Below, piece after piece: positions 44,275 to 53,078 of a DNA stretch of 64,000 nt. Numbering within the stretch: position 1 is the stretch's first letter; every line of letters begins with the position of its first letter. The notes beneath the pieces are model-generated. The model did not search any database, was not told where the DNA came from, and saw only the letters and a program-made list of their open reading frames with translations. The position numbers were made by a program, and so were the translations under genes. The stretch spans positions 496,001 through 560,000 of the forward strand of contig NZ_FXTU01000002.1 in NCBI RefSeq assembly GCF_900182735.1. Reading direction: 5' to 3'. Source of the DNA: Laceyella tengchongensis (GTDB taxonomy: Bacteria; Bacillota; Bacilli; Thermoactinomycetales; Thermoactinomycetaceae).

Positions 44275-47200
44275 TTATTGGGTCAGCGGGGTACTCCCCA
44301 CTTTCTGGATGCGCCCTTCCGGCTTATACGTAAACGGTTTGGGAAGCGTTTTGACGAATGCTACTGTTGCCTCCAAGTCTTCCGGACCCACTTCCATATC
44401 GGTGGCGCGAGCCGCAATGCCGTATTTCTCATTGCCGTACATGTAGTTATTGACCACTACCGTGTACTCTTTGGTTTTGTCAATCCGGCTACCATCCGGC
44501 AAGATGATGTCCACTACCCGTTTGGTATTGGCATCCCAAGTGTATCTGAAACCTGCGATATGAAAATCGAGACCGCTGTCACTAATCTGATTGTTTAAAA
44601 TCTCTTCCAGATCTGCTCCACTCAACTTGACTTTATTCAACACATTGCCAAACGGTTGAACCGCAAACAGCTCGCCAAAAGTGACATCCCCGGCATCTAT
44701 CGGAGACCGAACACCGCCGCCATTCATCAGGGCAAAATCAGCGTCCATTGCCGCTTTCATGCCGTCTGCGATCAAATTGCCCAACCCGAGATCACCAATC
44801 GCCGCCGTGCTCGGATAGCCTTTGGGCAGATCCGTTGCGGAGACACCAACCACTTCCGCTTTGATCGGAGCGATCAGATCTTCATACTTTTTAATGATGG
44901 AGGCCACAGTGGCGTCCGGTGTGTAATCTTTTTGGTATACGGTGACGATTTCGGCTTTCTTGCTGACGATTTCTCCCGTCGCGGCGTCAATTTCCAAATC
45001 CACATCTGAAAATGCGGAACCGTAAGAATACGCTTGCACGATGAGCTTGTTATCCACCATTTGGTTAACGCGCACATGGTTGTGGGCAGCAAAAATAACA
45101 TCAACTTCATCATCCACTTGCTCAGCGATCTCTGATGCGTCAAAAGCGTCAGCTTTGCCACCTTGCACCGCGGGGTTGTGTGCAAGCACGACAATCGCTT
45201 TAATCCCCTGTTTTTTCAATTCGCCTACATATTTGTTGATGGCTTCTACCTCACTGCGGATCTCCAGGGTTTCATTCCCTTTTTTGACGATTATGTGTGG
45301 CGTCTCCTGGGTCACCACGCCGATGAAACCGATTTTTTGGCCACCCACTTCTTTGATCGTGTATGGTTCAGTGATCAACTCCCCTGTCGATGTATCATAC
45401 GCATTGGCGGCAACAATCGGGAAGTTCATGCCATCGTAGCCTTTCGTCCCTTTGGGATGTTCGCCACCTTTAATCATCCGGCGCAACTCAGCAATTCCTT
45501 CATCAAACTCGTGATTCCCCAGTGTGCCCACGTCAAAACCCATCGCTTCCATCACTTCTACCGTCGGCTCATCTTGATACAATGCCGAGATAAGTGGGCT
45601 ACCGCCGATCATGTCGCCAGCGTGAACCAACAGGGTGTTCTTGTTTTCAGCTTCACGCTGTTTCATGGCTGCCGCCGTGTATTCCATGCTACCAGCTAGA
45701 ACCTCTTGCCCGTCCAGCTTCACTTTGGTGTCAGTGTCAAGTTGGCCATGCAAATCATTTAAGCCTAGCAACTGTACTTTCACTTTGTCTTCCGGTTGCG
45801 GCGCTTGTCCCAAATCGATGGAGAAAATGGCAAACCCTTTGTCATCGGTTCGGTTCGTCGGCTTGATATTGCTTCCCTCTTCAAGATAAGCTTCCGCACG
45901 TGGCGATGTGGTGAAAGTAACATGCGCTTCACCGGCGATCGGGGCAATCGACCAGTTGCCGTCGGCCGTGGGATTGATCTCTTTTTGCTCAGCGATATAG
46001 TCCATGAGAACTTGGCGGTTTTCTTCCGTGGAGTCCAACACCCATTCGCTTTCCTTGACGCCAGGGAAGTTGCCGCCTCCATTGGCGCGGTAATTGTTGG
46101 TAACCACGATAAATTCCTGTTCAGGATTGACTGGTTGACCGTTATAAGTCAAATTGACAATGCGGTTCGCTTTGGCGTTGATCAGGTTGCCATTCGTGTC
46201 ATACTTCGCAGGTTGCGTGACATCAATCTGATAACGCACGCCGTCGATCACGTCAAAGTTGTACACTGCAAACGACGGATTTAACAGCGGCTGCTCTTCG
46301 GCCTTGCCGGGAATGATCTGATTAAATTTGCCTGCTGACATTTCCAGCCACTCTTTCACCGTGGAACCGGTGACTTTGATCGCTTTCAATGTGTTGTCGT
46401 ACAAATACAAATCCCCGGCGCTACGAATCGTAAGATCACCTTTTTTAATCTCGGTATATTCATCTGGTCCGTTGCGCCCGGCTTTGAATGGCGCGCCGAC
46501 AGACAAAATGGGCAAATCTTTATATTCGGGTTTCGACGTGGCGATCATTTTCTCCACATACCACTTCTGCGCGTTGGTCACCACTTGGATCGAAGGGTCG
46601 TCCTGAACCAGCGAAAAGTAACTGTGAATGTCGCCGGTGGTTTTGCCGATGGGGGTATTCACGTAAGCGACGGTTGCTTCGTGATCCGTTTTGATGGCTT
46701 TGACCACAGCTCGATCAGGCTGAACCGTGCTGACGGTTTTGTTTTTTCCGGTGGCTGGGTCCTTGATATCTTTCCATGTCTCGCGTGTCGATGACTGGGA
46801 AGTGACCACCCGCCATTTTCCTTTTTCCTTCGTCAAGACAAGGTCGATGATGCCCAGAGAGCCTCCGCCGTAGCCAGCTTGCACCGCCGGAACCCCATTA
46901 ATGGTGCCTCGTTGGTTGTTGACGCCAGGTAACGGCTTCTTGTCGGGGCCGAGGAACAATTCATCAAGAGCGGCCTCACTTTTCGCTGGAAATACCTTGT
47001 GCGTGTGAGAGAACGTGATGGCGTCGATGCCTGGCACTTCGCTCAAAGAGTAAATCACATCTTCCGTGTTGTTCTTGTTGCCGCTGAAGCCAGAATGGGT
47101 CATGGCCACGACCAAATCGGCGCCTTTTTTCCTCATTTCGGGCACAAATTTTCGAGCTGTTTGCACCACATCTTTGGCGATGACTTTCCCTTCCAGGTTC

Positions 47201-47859
47201 GTTTTGTCCCATTCATTGATTTGTGGCGGAACAAAGCCGATAAAGCCGATTTTCAGCATGTGGGTTTTGCCCCGCACATCGACCACTTTCTTTTTTATGA
47301 TTTGATACGGCTTAAACCGGTTCTTGTCATTCTTGGGATTCTTGTCGTGATCATCCACATAAACATTGGCGTTCACATAAGGAAATTTGGCGTCGTTATA
47401 AGCTTCCTCAAGGAAATCCAGTCCGTAGTTGAACTCATGGTTGCCCAATGTCGCGATATCATAACCCATGAGGTTCATGGCCTTGAAGACGGGATGCACT
47501 TCTCCTTTTTTCAAAGGCTTGATTTTCGCTTTGTACGTTCCGAGCGGCGTTCCTTGGATCAAATCCCCATTGTCGACGAGTACGGTATTTTTCACTTCTT
47601 TGCGCGCTTCTTTCACCAGCGTCGCCGTTTTGGCCAAACCCACTTTCTCATAATCTGCGTTTTTGTAATAGTCGTAGTTCAAGAGATTGGTATGCACATC
47701 AGTTGTTTCCATGATGCGCAACTTCAGCAGATGGTGTTGGTCAAATTTGGGCGATTTGGCAGCCTCAGCTTTATTTGAAAACAAAGGTGCCGCAATGAGG
47801 CTCAAGGCGATTGAAGCAGATAAAACCTTTCTGGCATGGCTGGACATTCGCATTTTCAT
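44275..47859 (-). CDS. Secreted 2',3'-cyclic-nucleotide phosphodiesterase / 5'-nucleotidase, tandem (YfkN-like)
   Basis: 1,194 aa with Sec signal (KVLSASIALSLIAAPLFSNKAEA). Two complete units: metallophosphoesterase I (IMETTDVHTNL, DNGDLIQGTPLG, LGNHEFNYGLDFL, FSHTHKVF) plus 5'-nucleotidase C domain, then a second metallophosphoesterase (LLGLNDLHGQLDTD, HAGDMIGGSPLISAL, LGNHEFDEG, AAHNHVRVNQ) plus a second C domain (NGGGVRSPIDAG). Releases nucleosides and phosphate outside the cell. It lacks an LPXTG anchor and is shorter than B. subtilis YfkN. Confidence 0.94.
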   Translation of the reverse strand: MKMRMSSHARKVLSASIALSLIAAPLFSNKAEAAKSPKFDQHHLLKLRIMETTDVHTNLLNYDYYKNADYEKVGLAKTATLVKEARKEVKNTVLVDNGDLIQGTPLGTYKAKIKPLKKGEVHPVFKAMNLMGYDIATLGNHEFNYGLDFLEEAYNDAKFPYVNANVYVDDHDKNPKNDKNRFKPYQIIKKKVVDVRGKTHMLKIGFIGFVPPQINEWDKTNLEGKVIAKDVVQTARKFVPEMRKKGADLVVAMTHSGFSGNKNNTEDVIYSLSEVPGIDAITFSHTHKVFPAKSEAALDELFLGPDKKPLPGVNNQRGTINGVPAVQAGYGGGSLGIIDLVLTKEKGKWRVVTSQSSTRETWKDIKDPATGKNKTVSTVQPDRAVVKAIKTDHEATVAYVNTPIGKTTGDIHSYFSLVQDDPSIQVVTNAQKWYVEKMIATSKPEYKDLPILSVGAPFKAGRNGPDEYTEIKKGDLTIRSAGDLYLYDNTLKAIKVTGSTVKEWLEMSAGKFNQIIPGKAEEQPLLNPSFAVYNFDVIDGVRYQIDVTQPAKYDTNGNLINAKANRIVNLTYNGQPVNPEQEFIVVTNNYRANGGGNFPGVKESEWVLDSTEENRQVLMDYIAEQKEINPTADGNWSIAPIAGEAHVTFTTSPRAEAYLEEGSNIKPTNRTDDKGFAIFSIDLGQAPQPEDKVKVQLLGLNDLHGQLDTDTKVKLDGQEVLAGSMEYTAAAMKQREAENKNTLLVHAGDMIGGSPLISALYQDEPTVEVMEAMGFDVGTLGNHEFDEGIAELRRMIKGGEHPKGTKGYDGMNFPIVAANAYDTSTGELITEPYTIKEVGGQKIGFIGVVTQETPHIIVKKGNETLEIRSEVEAINKYVGELKKQGIKAIVVLAHNPAVQGGKADAFDASEIAEQVDDEVDVIFAAHNHVRVNQMVDNKLIVQAYSYGSAFSDVDLEIDAATGEIVSKKAEIVTVYQKDYTPDATVASIIKKYEDLIAPIKAEVVGVSATDLPKGYPSTAAIGDLGLGNLIADGMKAAMDADFALMNGGGVRSPIDAGDVTFGELFAVQPFGNVLNKVKLSGADLEEILNNQISDSGLDFHIAGFRYTWDANTKRVVDIILPDGSRIDKTKEYTVVVNNYMYGNEKYGIAARATDMEVGPEDLEATVAFVKTLPKPFTYKPEGRIQKVGSTPLTQ

Positions 47860-48087
47860 CCATCATTCACCCTTTTAACAATTTGCAGACTTTGACATGC
47901 TATATTAAAAACTCGCAATAAATAGTATAGCAAATAAACGACACCAATTAATATGAATATAAATTAATACATAAACAAAAAATATTTTCTTAAAATTCCC
48001 TTTTTACTACGAATGGTGCTTTGCCCATTTGCGCTTGACCGCGCTCGGTCGTTCTCAAACTTAAAAAACCGCTGGTTCCGCACATGA

Positions 48088-48126
48088 CAAAAGGTTGGCT
48101 TCCACTCGGAAAGCCAACCTTTTGCG
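48088..48126 (-). terminator. Intrinsic terminator of the 55-aa gene
   Basis: AAAAGGTTGGCTT / AAGCCAACCTTTT hairpin 12 bases after the stop at 48138. Confidence 0.8.
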
Positions 48127-48137
48127 TTGTCTATCTA

Positions 48138-48305
48138 TTACATTAATCCCAATTTTGTTTTCAGTTCCCGCCGTTTTTGTTTCAACTGTTTCAACTCTTC
48201 ATATAAGTCGTATTGCGCCAAAAATTCATGGCGCTCTTTCGCCAGAAGGTACTCCTGCTTCACGGAAAAGAGACGCTCCTCCAGTGCTTTCAATTGTTCA
48301 ACCAT
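48138..48305 (-). CDS. Small coiled-coil protein (55 aa)
   Basis: MVEQLKALEERLFSVKQEYL then LLAKERHEF and YDLYEELKQLKQKRRELK: almost entirely a charged heptad-like helix. GAGGTG lies six bases before the ATG, and a terminator follows. Not recognised as a named family, but clearly protein-like. Confidence 0.72.
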   Translation of the reverse strand: MVEQLKALEERLFSVKQEYLLAKERHEFLAQYDLYEELKQLKQKRRELKTKLGLM

Positions 48306-48564
48306 CGCAAGCACCTCGATTCATTCTTTTTAATGATAGTTTTTCAGAACTAAAGCTTACTTACCCCAATTGCAAACAAGCTAAACCACATTTTTTGACA
48401 CATTCTCAAACAATTTCGCCTAAATGAGAGAAAAAACTGAATACAGGGCGAAAGCACGACAAAAAACTGGAAAAAACCCACTATATTCACATTGACCCAC
48501 GTCGAATCTCTGTTAAAATAGTAATCTGGCAAACTAGCGTTTATATGAAAGGAGTTATTGGCTC

Positions 48565-48720
48565 GTGTCCGTAAACCCACAATATATGCCTTCTTTTCTG
48601 GAAGAATTTCGCACAATGAAACTGGAAATGATGATTCGCGATCTTCACAAATTGAGCCATGAGGAGCTTATCCGAATCAAAAAGGAAATTGATGAACTCC
48701 TTCATTCTGAAAAAGAGTAG
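48565..48720 (+). CDS. Small hypothetical protein (51 aa)
   Basis: GTG start after AAAGGAG (10-base gap): MSVNPQYMPSFLEEFRTMKL, then a helical amphipathic end LSHEELIRIKKEIDELLHS. Runs straight into the 72-aa gene ten bases on, so probably an operon. Function unknown. Confidence 0.68.
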   Translation: MSVNPQYMPSFLEEFRTMKLEMMIRDLHKLSHEELIRIKKEIDELLHSEKE

Positions 48721-48730
48721 GATGAATCGT

Positions 48731-48949
48731 ATGACTCAACCGACAGAAAAATTGTTAATTCAAACCTACAAACATATTAATGAATCGCGTAATCTATTGG
48801 AGCAGCTGATTAATCAGTTGGGACAACAGCAACAATTCGTCCATCACCTCCCTGAAGATATTCAACATCTTATTCAGATCGCCCTCGAATTATCACCCGA
48901 GCAGCGCAAAACCCTGAGACTCTTCATCGAATCCCTCAAACACGACTAA
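48731..48949 (+). CDS. Hypothetical helical protein (72 aa)
   Basis: MTQPTEKLLIQTYKHINESR, then QLINQLGQQQQFVHHLPEDI and a C-terminal helix ELSPEQRKTLRLFIESLK. ATG 48731 with AGGA eight bases upstream; ATG 48722 is an alternative. Co-transcribed with the preceding 51-aa gene and followed by a terminator. Confidence 0.62.
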   Translation: MTQPTEKLLIQTYKHINESRNLLEQLINQLGQQQQFVHHLPEDIQHLIQIALELSPEQRKTLRLFIESLKHD

Positions 48950-48983
48950 ACACCCCTACCTTCAACAATGAAAGTAGGGGTGC
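48950..48983. terminator. Bidirectional terminator
   Basis: CACCCCTAC / GTAGGGGTG stem between convergent genes. Confidence 0.75.
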
Positions 48984-48986
48984 TTG

Positions 48987-49409
48987 TCATGTACCAAACC
49001 GCCTCTGAAATATGTCCCGCGACAGGACAGAAGACCGGAACATCTTATACATTTTTGCCGCATCGACAGCCACAAACAAGCCCGTGCCCGGCGTGATCGT
49101 CTCTCCTTTGATGCGGATATAATCATGGCGCGCTAACAGTCGTAACGTGGCCGGCCACGCGTCCTGGCCATCAGGCCCAAGCGCGTCGCCAAACAAGTTG
49201 ATCAGCTGGCTGACATGGATGGAATAAGTTCTCTTTTGTTGGCGCAAATCCGGGTCCAGTTGTGGATAAATCAATAAACCCCATAAAATAACAAGGGCCG
49301 CCCTTTTTGTTGGTTCCCACAACCGATGGGGATACATTTCTTCCTGTTCAGACTGGACAGGCCGCGAACGCAAATATGCGCTCATCTCATTCACTGACAA
49401 CGGTTTCAT
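48987..49409 (-). CDS. Hypothetical protein (140 aa)
   Basis: Soluble; includes MYPHRLWEPTKRAALVILWG and YSIHVSQLINLFGDALGPDG, then LLARHDYIRIKGETITPGTG. Looks like a winged-helix-sized domain but I cannot assign a family. AAAGGGGAG precedes the ATG. A promoter with TTGACC, 18-base spacer, TATAAA lies at 49483-49454. Confidence 0.6.
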   Translation of the reverse strand: MKPLSVNEMSAYLRSRPVQSEQEEMYPHRLWEPTKRAALVILWGLLIYPQLDPDLRQQKRTYSIHVSQLINLFGDALGPDGQDAWPATLRLLARHDYIRIKGETITPGTGLFVAVDAAKMYKMFRSSVLSRDIFQRRFGT

Positions 49410-49453
49410 GGAAATCTCCCCTTTCCGCAGTGAACAAAACCAAAAAAAACCAA

Positions 49454-49483
49454 TTTATAGCGCCTAATATGGGTTATGGTCAA
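49454..49483 (-). promoter_or_regulatory. Sigma-A-type promoter
   Basis: TTGACC (49483-49478), 18-base spacer, TATAAA (49459-49454), 45 bases upstream of the 140-aa gene. Confidence 0.6.
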
Positions 49484-49710
49484 AAGTCCGCCATTATATA
49501 CCTGTCCATTCAAACATCTTCTATGTATATAATTTCATGTTCATTTACTTAAATTTTCTTACCAAATAATATGCGACGCCTCCAGTTTTACTGTAAAATA
49601 CCAGAGTATAAAAAGTTTTTACAATGGGTGCTAGAAAAGATTATGTCTTTTCTGTTATATTTATAAGTAAAGATTTCGACGATAATTATCGACAAAAGGG
49701 GGCGAACCCA

Positions 49711-50559
49711 ATGATTTTTGATACAAAAAAAGGTAAATATACTGACGAGGAAAATCAAATTATCATTGATACGATGAATCAAGGATTAAAAGAAGGAAAA
49801 CGGGAGCGTGAGATTTTAAAGGAATTGTCACAACAATTAAAACGAGGCTATGCAGGCATCATGTCCCATGTTCGAAAGCTGAGATCGGAATATCCCGACC
49901 GCTTCCACTCTTATGATGACCAAGGAGATGGAAACCGTTTGAACAGCTGGAGTGAAGAGGAAGAGGAGCTCGTGATCAAGACCGTGAATCAATTCTTGGA
50001 GGAAGGAAAACCGTTGTCCCAAGCCATTGCCGAACTGGAAAGCCAGCTCTCCCGAACCCAGGGTGCCATCTATCAACGCATTTATACGCTCAGACGGAAG
50101 CATCCCGACAAATTTACGCATCTCCCCGAAAGACGACCGCGACGCCGGCGGAAAATGCATGATTGGGAACCGCAACATGCCTCGATTCCTTCACTTGATG
50201 AATACAGCGCACGCAATCAATCGGGCTTTGACCATTTCTCGTCGACTGCAGAGCAACAGCTAGCCACCGCTATCGACCACCTTCATACATACAACAAATC
50301 CCTATTCAAACCCATTGCGTTTAACAACAAAGATCAAGCAACCTCTTTGACCAATGAGGAAGAAATGGTAATCAAAGCCTTCACGGAACGTTATGGACAC
50401 CTCAATCCCGAATCGCGGAACAAAATGATCGATCTGATGCGTACATACGGCAGCACCCGCGTTTCCATCGCCATTTTCACCCTTGCTGAAGACAAAGCCT
50501 TTCCTGTTTACATTCTGGAGTTCTTGGAGCGGCGGTTACGCAATCATAAGTTTTTGTGA
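49711..50559 (+). CDS. RsfA-type Myb-like transcriptional regulator
   Basis: 282 aa. Two SANT/Myb-like units near the N-terminus: YTDEENQIIIDTMNQGLKEG to RGYAGIMSHVRKLRSEYPDRF (about 7-58), and WSEEEEELVIKTVNQFLEEG to AIYQRIYTLRRKHPDKF (about 72-125). A basic RRPRRRRK stretch follows, then a C-terminal domain of unknown role. B. subtilis RsfA tunes sigma-F gene expression in the forespore. ATG 49711 follows AAAGGGGGCG; the frame upstream to 49624 is not conserved. Confidence 0.8.
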   Translation: MIFDTKKGKYTDEENQIIIDTMNQGLKEGKREREILKELSQQLKRGYAGIMSHVRKLRSEYPDRFHSYDDQGDGNRLNSWSEEEEELVIKTVNQFLEEGKPLSQAIAELESQLSRTQGAIYQRIYTLRRKHPDKFTHLPERRPRRRRKMHDWEPQHASIPSLDEYSARNQSGFDHFSSTAEQQLATAIDHLHTYNKSLFKPIAFNNKDQATSLTNEEEMVIKAFTERYGHLNPESRNKMIDLMRTYGSTRVSIAIFTLAEDKAFPVYILEFLERRLRNHKFL

Positions 50560-50579
50560 AATAGTAAACGAATTCAACA

Positions 50580-50613
50580 AAAAAGCACGAACCAATTACG
50601 GTCCGTGCTCTTT
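50580..50613. terminator. Terminator between the RsfA-type gene and minE
   Basis: AAAAGCACG / CGTGCTCTTTT imperfect hairpin, usable from both sides. Confidence 0.7.
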
Positions 50614-50873
50614 TAAATCGGCTCTTTCAATCTGACTGGGATGCTTGCGTTGATGATGGTGGTTCTCTCTTTTGCCTGTGGAATCACTTCGACATGCCCC
50701 ACCACATCATACCCGAACTCATCGCACAACTCGATTAGGCGCGTGCGAAACATCTTGATTTTTTTCTCATCAATATCTGAACGTTGAAAGCTTAGCACCA
50801 GTGACAACCGGTCATCAGCCGTCACTGCGGTCGGCTCGTCTTTATCGCGACCGAACATGTTTAAAAAAGCCAC
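50613..50873 (-). CDS. minE: Cell division topological specificity factor MinE
   Basis: 86 aa. N-terminal membrane-targeting stretch AFLNMFGRDKDEPT, then DDRLSLVLSFQRSDIDEKKI, the MinD-contact and core beta strand, and the topological specificity domain IELCDEFGYDVVGHVEV. GTG 50873 follows GGGGTGA; GTG 50882 is the upstream alternative. Stimulates MinD ATPase and drives Min oscillation. B. subtilis lacks minE and uses DivIVA/MinJ. Confidence 0.85.
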   Translation of the reverse strand: MAFLNMFGRDKDEPTAVTADDRLSLVLSFQRSDIDEKKIKMFRTRLIELCDEFGYDVVGHVEVIPQAKERTTIINASIPVRLKEPI

Positions 50874-50895
50874 AATGCTCACCCCAATGGCCTAC

Positions 50896-51696
50896 TCAAG
50901 CAATACTGAATAGACGTTTGATTTTTGTGATCAGGTTGGTTTCCTCCAATTCCAAAAAAGGCACATCTTCACCAGCAATTCTGCGTGCGATATTGGAAAA
51001 AGCTTTGCCGGCCATGGATTTGGCATCCAAGATCACCGGTTCCCCCGTATTGGACGAACGGATGATCCGTTTGTCTTCCGGCACCACCCCGAGCAGGCTG
51101 ATCGCCAGATGGCTTTGCACGCGCTCAACACTCAACATGTCCCCATCTCGCACCATGCCGGGTTGAACCCGGTTGACCACCAAATCAATATGTTTGACAT
51201 TGGCCGCTTCCAACAATCCGATTACTCGGTCTGAATCACGTACCGACGGGATCTCGGGGTTCACTACGAGGATGGCACGATCTGCAGGGGCTATGGCATT
51301 ACGAAACCCACCCTCGATTCCGGCAGGAGAATCAATCAAGATGTAGTCGAATTCCTTACGCAGTTCATCTACGACTGCCGTTAGTTGATCGGGTGAGACC
51401 TCTTCTTTGTATCTCGTCTGGGCTGCCGGCAATAGGGCCAGCTCCGGAAACTCTTTGTGTCGGACCAGTGACTGACGCAATTGGCACACACCTTCGATGA
51501 CGTCAACCAGGTCATACACAATCCGGTTTTCCAATCCCAGCATTAAATCCAACTTGCGGAGTCCGATATCGGTATCCACCAGGCACACTTTGTAGCCAAG
51601 CTGGGCAAGGCCTAGACCAAGCGAGGCAACTGTCGTCGACTTCCCCACTCCGCCCTTGCCACTTGTCACGGTGATAGCCATTGACCTGTGGTTCAT
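50896..51696 (-). CDS. minD: Septum site-determining ATPase MinD
   Basis: 266 aa deviant-Walker ATPase. GKGGVGKSTT with signature Lys, LVDTDIGLRKLDLMLGLENR, YILIDSPAGIEGGFRNAI and VVNRVQPGMV. C-terminal amphipathic helix NLITKIKRLFSIA is the membrane-targeting sequence. Pairs with minE 22 bases downstream; no minC is adjacent. ATG 51696 or Met6. Confidence 0.95.
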   Translation of the reverse strand: MNHRSMAITVTSGKGGVGKSTTVASLGLGLAQLGYKVCLVDTDIGLRKLDLMLGLENRIVYDLVDVIEGVCQLRQSLVRHKEFPELALLPAAQTRYKEEVSPDQLTAVVDELRKEFDYILIDSPAGIEGGFRNAIAPADRAILVVNPEIPSVRDSDRVIGLLEAANVKHIDLVVNRVQPGMVRDGDMLSVERVQSHLAISLLGVVPEDKRIIRSSNTGEPVILDAKSMAGKAFSNIARRIAGEDVPFLELEETNLITKIKRLFSIA

Positions 51697-51908
51697 TCCG
51701 CGATTACCCCTTTCCTAACCCTCTTATGTATCTGAAGCGCCACTCGTTTTTCACATTGGCTGTTTCCCGCGTTTTTCTACAAGATTCAACATTATTGTAG
51801 CAAACCCGCAACAATAAAAAAAGTAAGAAATCAGCCCCAAACCCTTGCAGGTTCGCTTGCCGACTCCTTACCCATCGGACTTTCACGCCGCAACCGAGCG
51901 ACCGGTTG

Positions 51909-52268
51909 TCAGCGGGTGCGTTTATATGTTTCCAGTTCACTCGACAATAAGCGCCAAACAAGGAGGACGGCCGTCATATCGTCCACATACCCCACCGCCG
52001 GCAACACGTCCAGAACAACATCGGTCGGTATGATGAAGTACAGAAGCGCCGCCCCGATCAACCCTTTTTTGGCTGCGTGTACTTCTGGATCCCGAAAATA
52101 TTGATACATGATCTTCAATTTGTCGATGATGGCATCGATCCCGCCGACTCGTTCCACTTTGTGGTTAAACTCATTAACAATGGTTTGCGAGCCTTCTTTG
52201 GTCATGGCCCGACTTTTAAATGCCATCAGCTTATTCCAAATGCGTTGTCGATCTGGATGTTCAGCCAA
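51909..52268 (-). CDS. YkvA/DUF1232 family membrane-associated protein
   Basis: 119 aa. The DUF1232 core KKGLIGAALLYFIIPTDVVL then DVLPAVGYVDDMTAVLLVWR (IPxDxxPDxxPxxGxxDDxxV pattern) is plain, in the C-terminal half. TTG 52268 follows AGGAGGG. Function not established. Follows the zinc-ribbon gene and may share a transcript with it. Confidence 0.88.
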   Translation of the reverse strand: MAEHPDRQRIWNKLMAFKSRAMTKEGSQTIVNEFNHKVERVGGIDAIIDKLKIMYQYFRDPEVHAAKKGLIGAALLYFIIPTDVVLDVLPAVGYVDDMTAVLLVWRLLSSELETYKRTR

Positions 52269-52324
52269 CGAGAGACCCTCCTCCAGCGTGATCGTGCGGA
52301 TGAAACGGCGAATGCGGCTTCAGC

Positions 52325-52843
52325 TCAATAAAACCGCTTGTGACAATGCGAACAACTGGTCGCTTCGCTCTCAACCTGATGCGCGCAGAAAGGACAAAGA
52401 TATAACACAGCCACGCGGGTTCCACCCATATCGATAGAGGCTGGCGCGTCTTGGTGCTCCTCCGCTTGTGGGAGCGCTTCAACGGTGGCCAGATCATCTG
52501 CTCTCTCCTCTACCAGCGTCGGAGTGACTTCTTCCGCGTGATCGGCCTGTTGGTTAGACCGCTTCAACACTTCCAATTCCTGTTGCAAGGCATGCAACTG
52601 TTCATATTGATCACGCACCGTTTTTAAGAGCTGATTGATCGCTTCCGACTCAGACAGATCCTGATTTTGTTCCCACGTTTGATAAACTTCCCGGCCCAAA
52701 TTGGCGATGAGCCGATCGATATCATCTTTTTTTCCTTTTATCCGCAATGTCAAACGGCTGATTTCCAACATCTGTTGAGACATTTGACCCGCCGTTTCTA
52801 CCCCTTTTTCCAGCTTCTGTTTCAATTCTTGTAAAAAACTCAT
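52325..52843 (-). CDS. Coiled-coil protein with C-terminal zinc ribbon (172 aa)
   Basis: MSFLQELKQKLEKGVETAGQ begins a long helical region (about 1-110, ending in QLHALQQELEVLKRSNQQ), then an acidic linker and a two-knuckle zinc ribbon: CPFCAHQVESEATSCSHCHKRFY. TAAGGAGCG precedes ATG 52843. Function unknown; the layout suits a cytoplasmic adaptor. Confidence 0.75.
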   Translation of the reverse strand: MSFLQELKQKLEKGVETAGQMSQQMLEISRLTLRIKGKKDDIDRLIANLGREVYQTWEQNQDLSESEAINQLLKTVRDQYEQLHALQQELEVLKRSNQQADHAEEVTPTLVEERADDLATVEALPQAEEHQDAPASIDMGGTRVAVLYLCPFCAHQVESEATSCSHCHKRFY

Positions 52844-52940
52844 CCTATCGCTCCTTAAGTGCACCTTGCTGGTATTAATATTAACCAGTCGTTCTTCCTT
52901 GCACAAGAATGATTTCGATCAGAATCGTTCCCTGCCACGC

Positions 52941-52996
52941 AAAAAACGCCGCGTCCTCTCATCTCCCCGGGAGCGCACCGGAGAAACGCGGTTCCG
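52941..52996 (-). terminator. Probable terminator of the efflux gene
   Basis: CCGCGT / ACGCGG outer stem with inner CTCC/GGAG pairing, followed leftward by GTTTTTT. Confidence 0.6.
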
Positions 52997-53078
52997 TTCA
53001 TCATATACCCCTTCTTTCGACATTTCTATCCGATTGGACGAGATTTCACCGTTTTATCCAAAATTAGTTCGCAGATCG

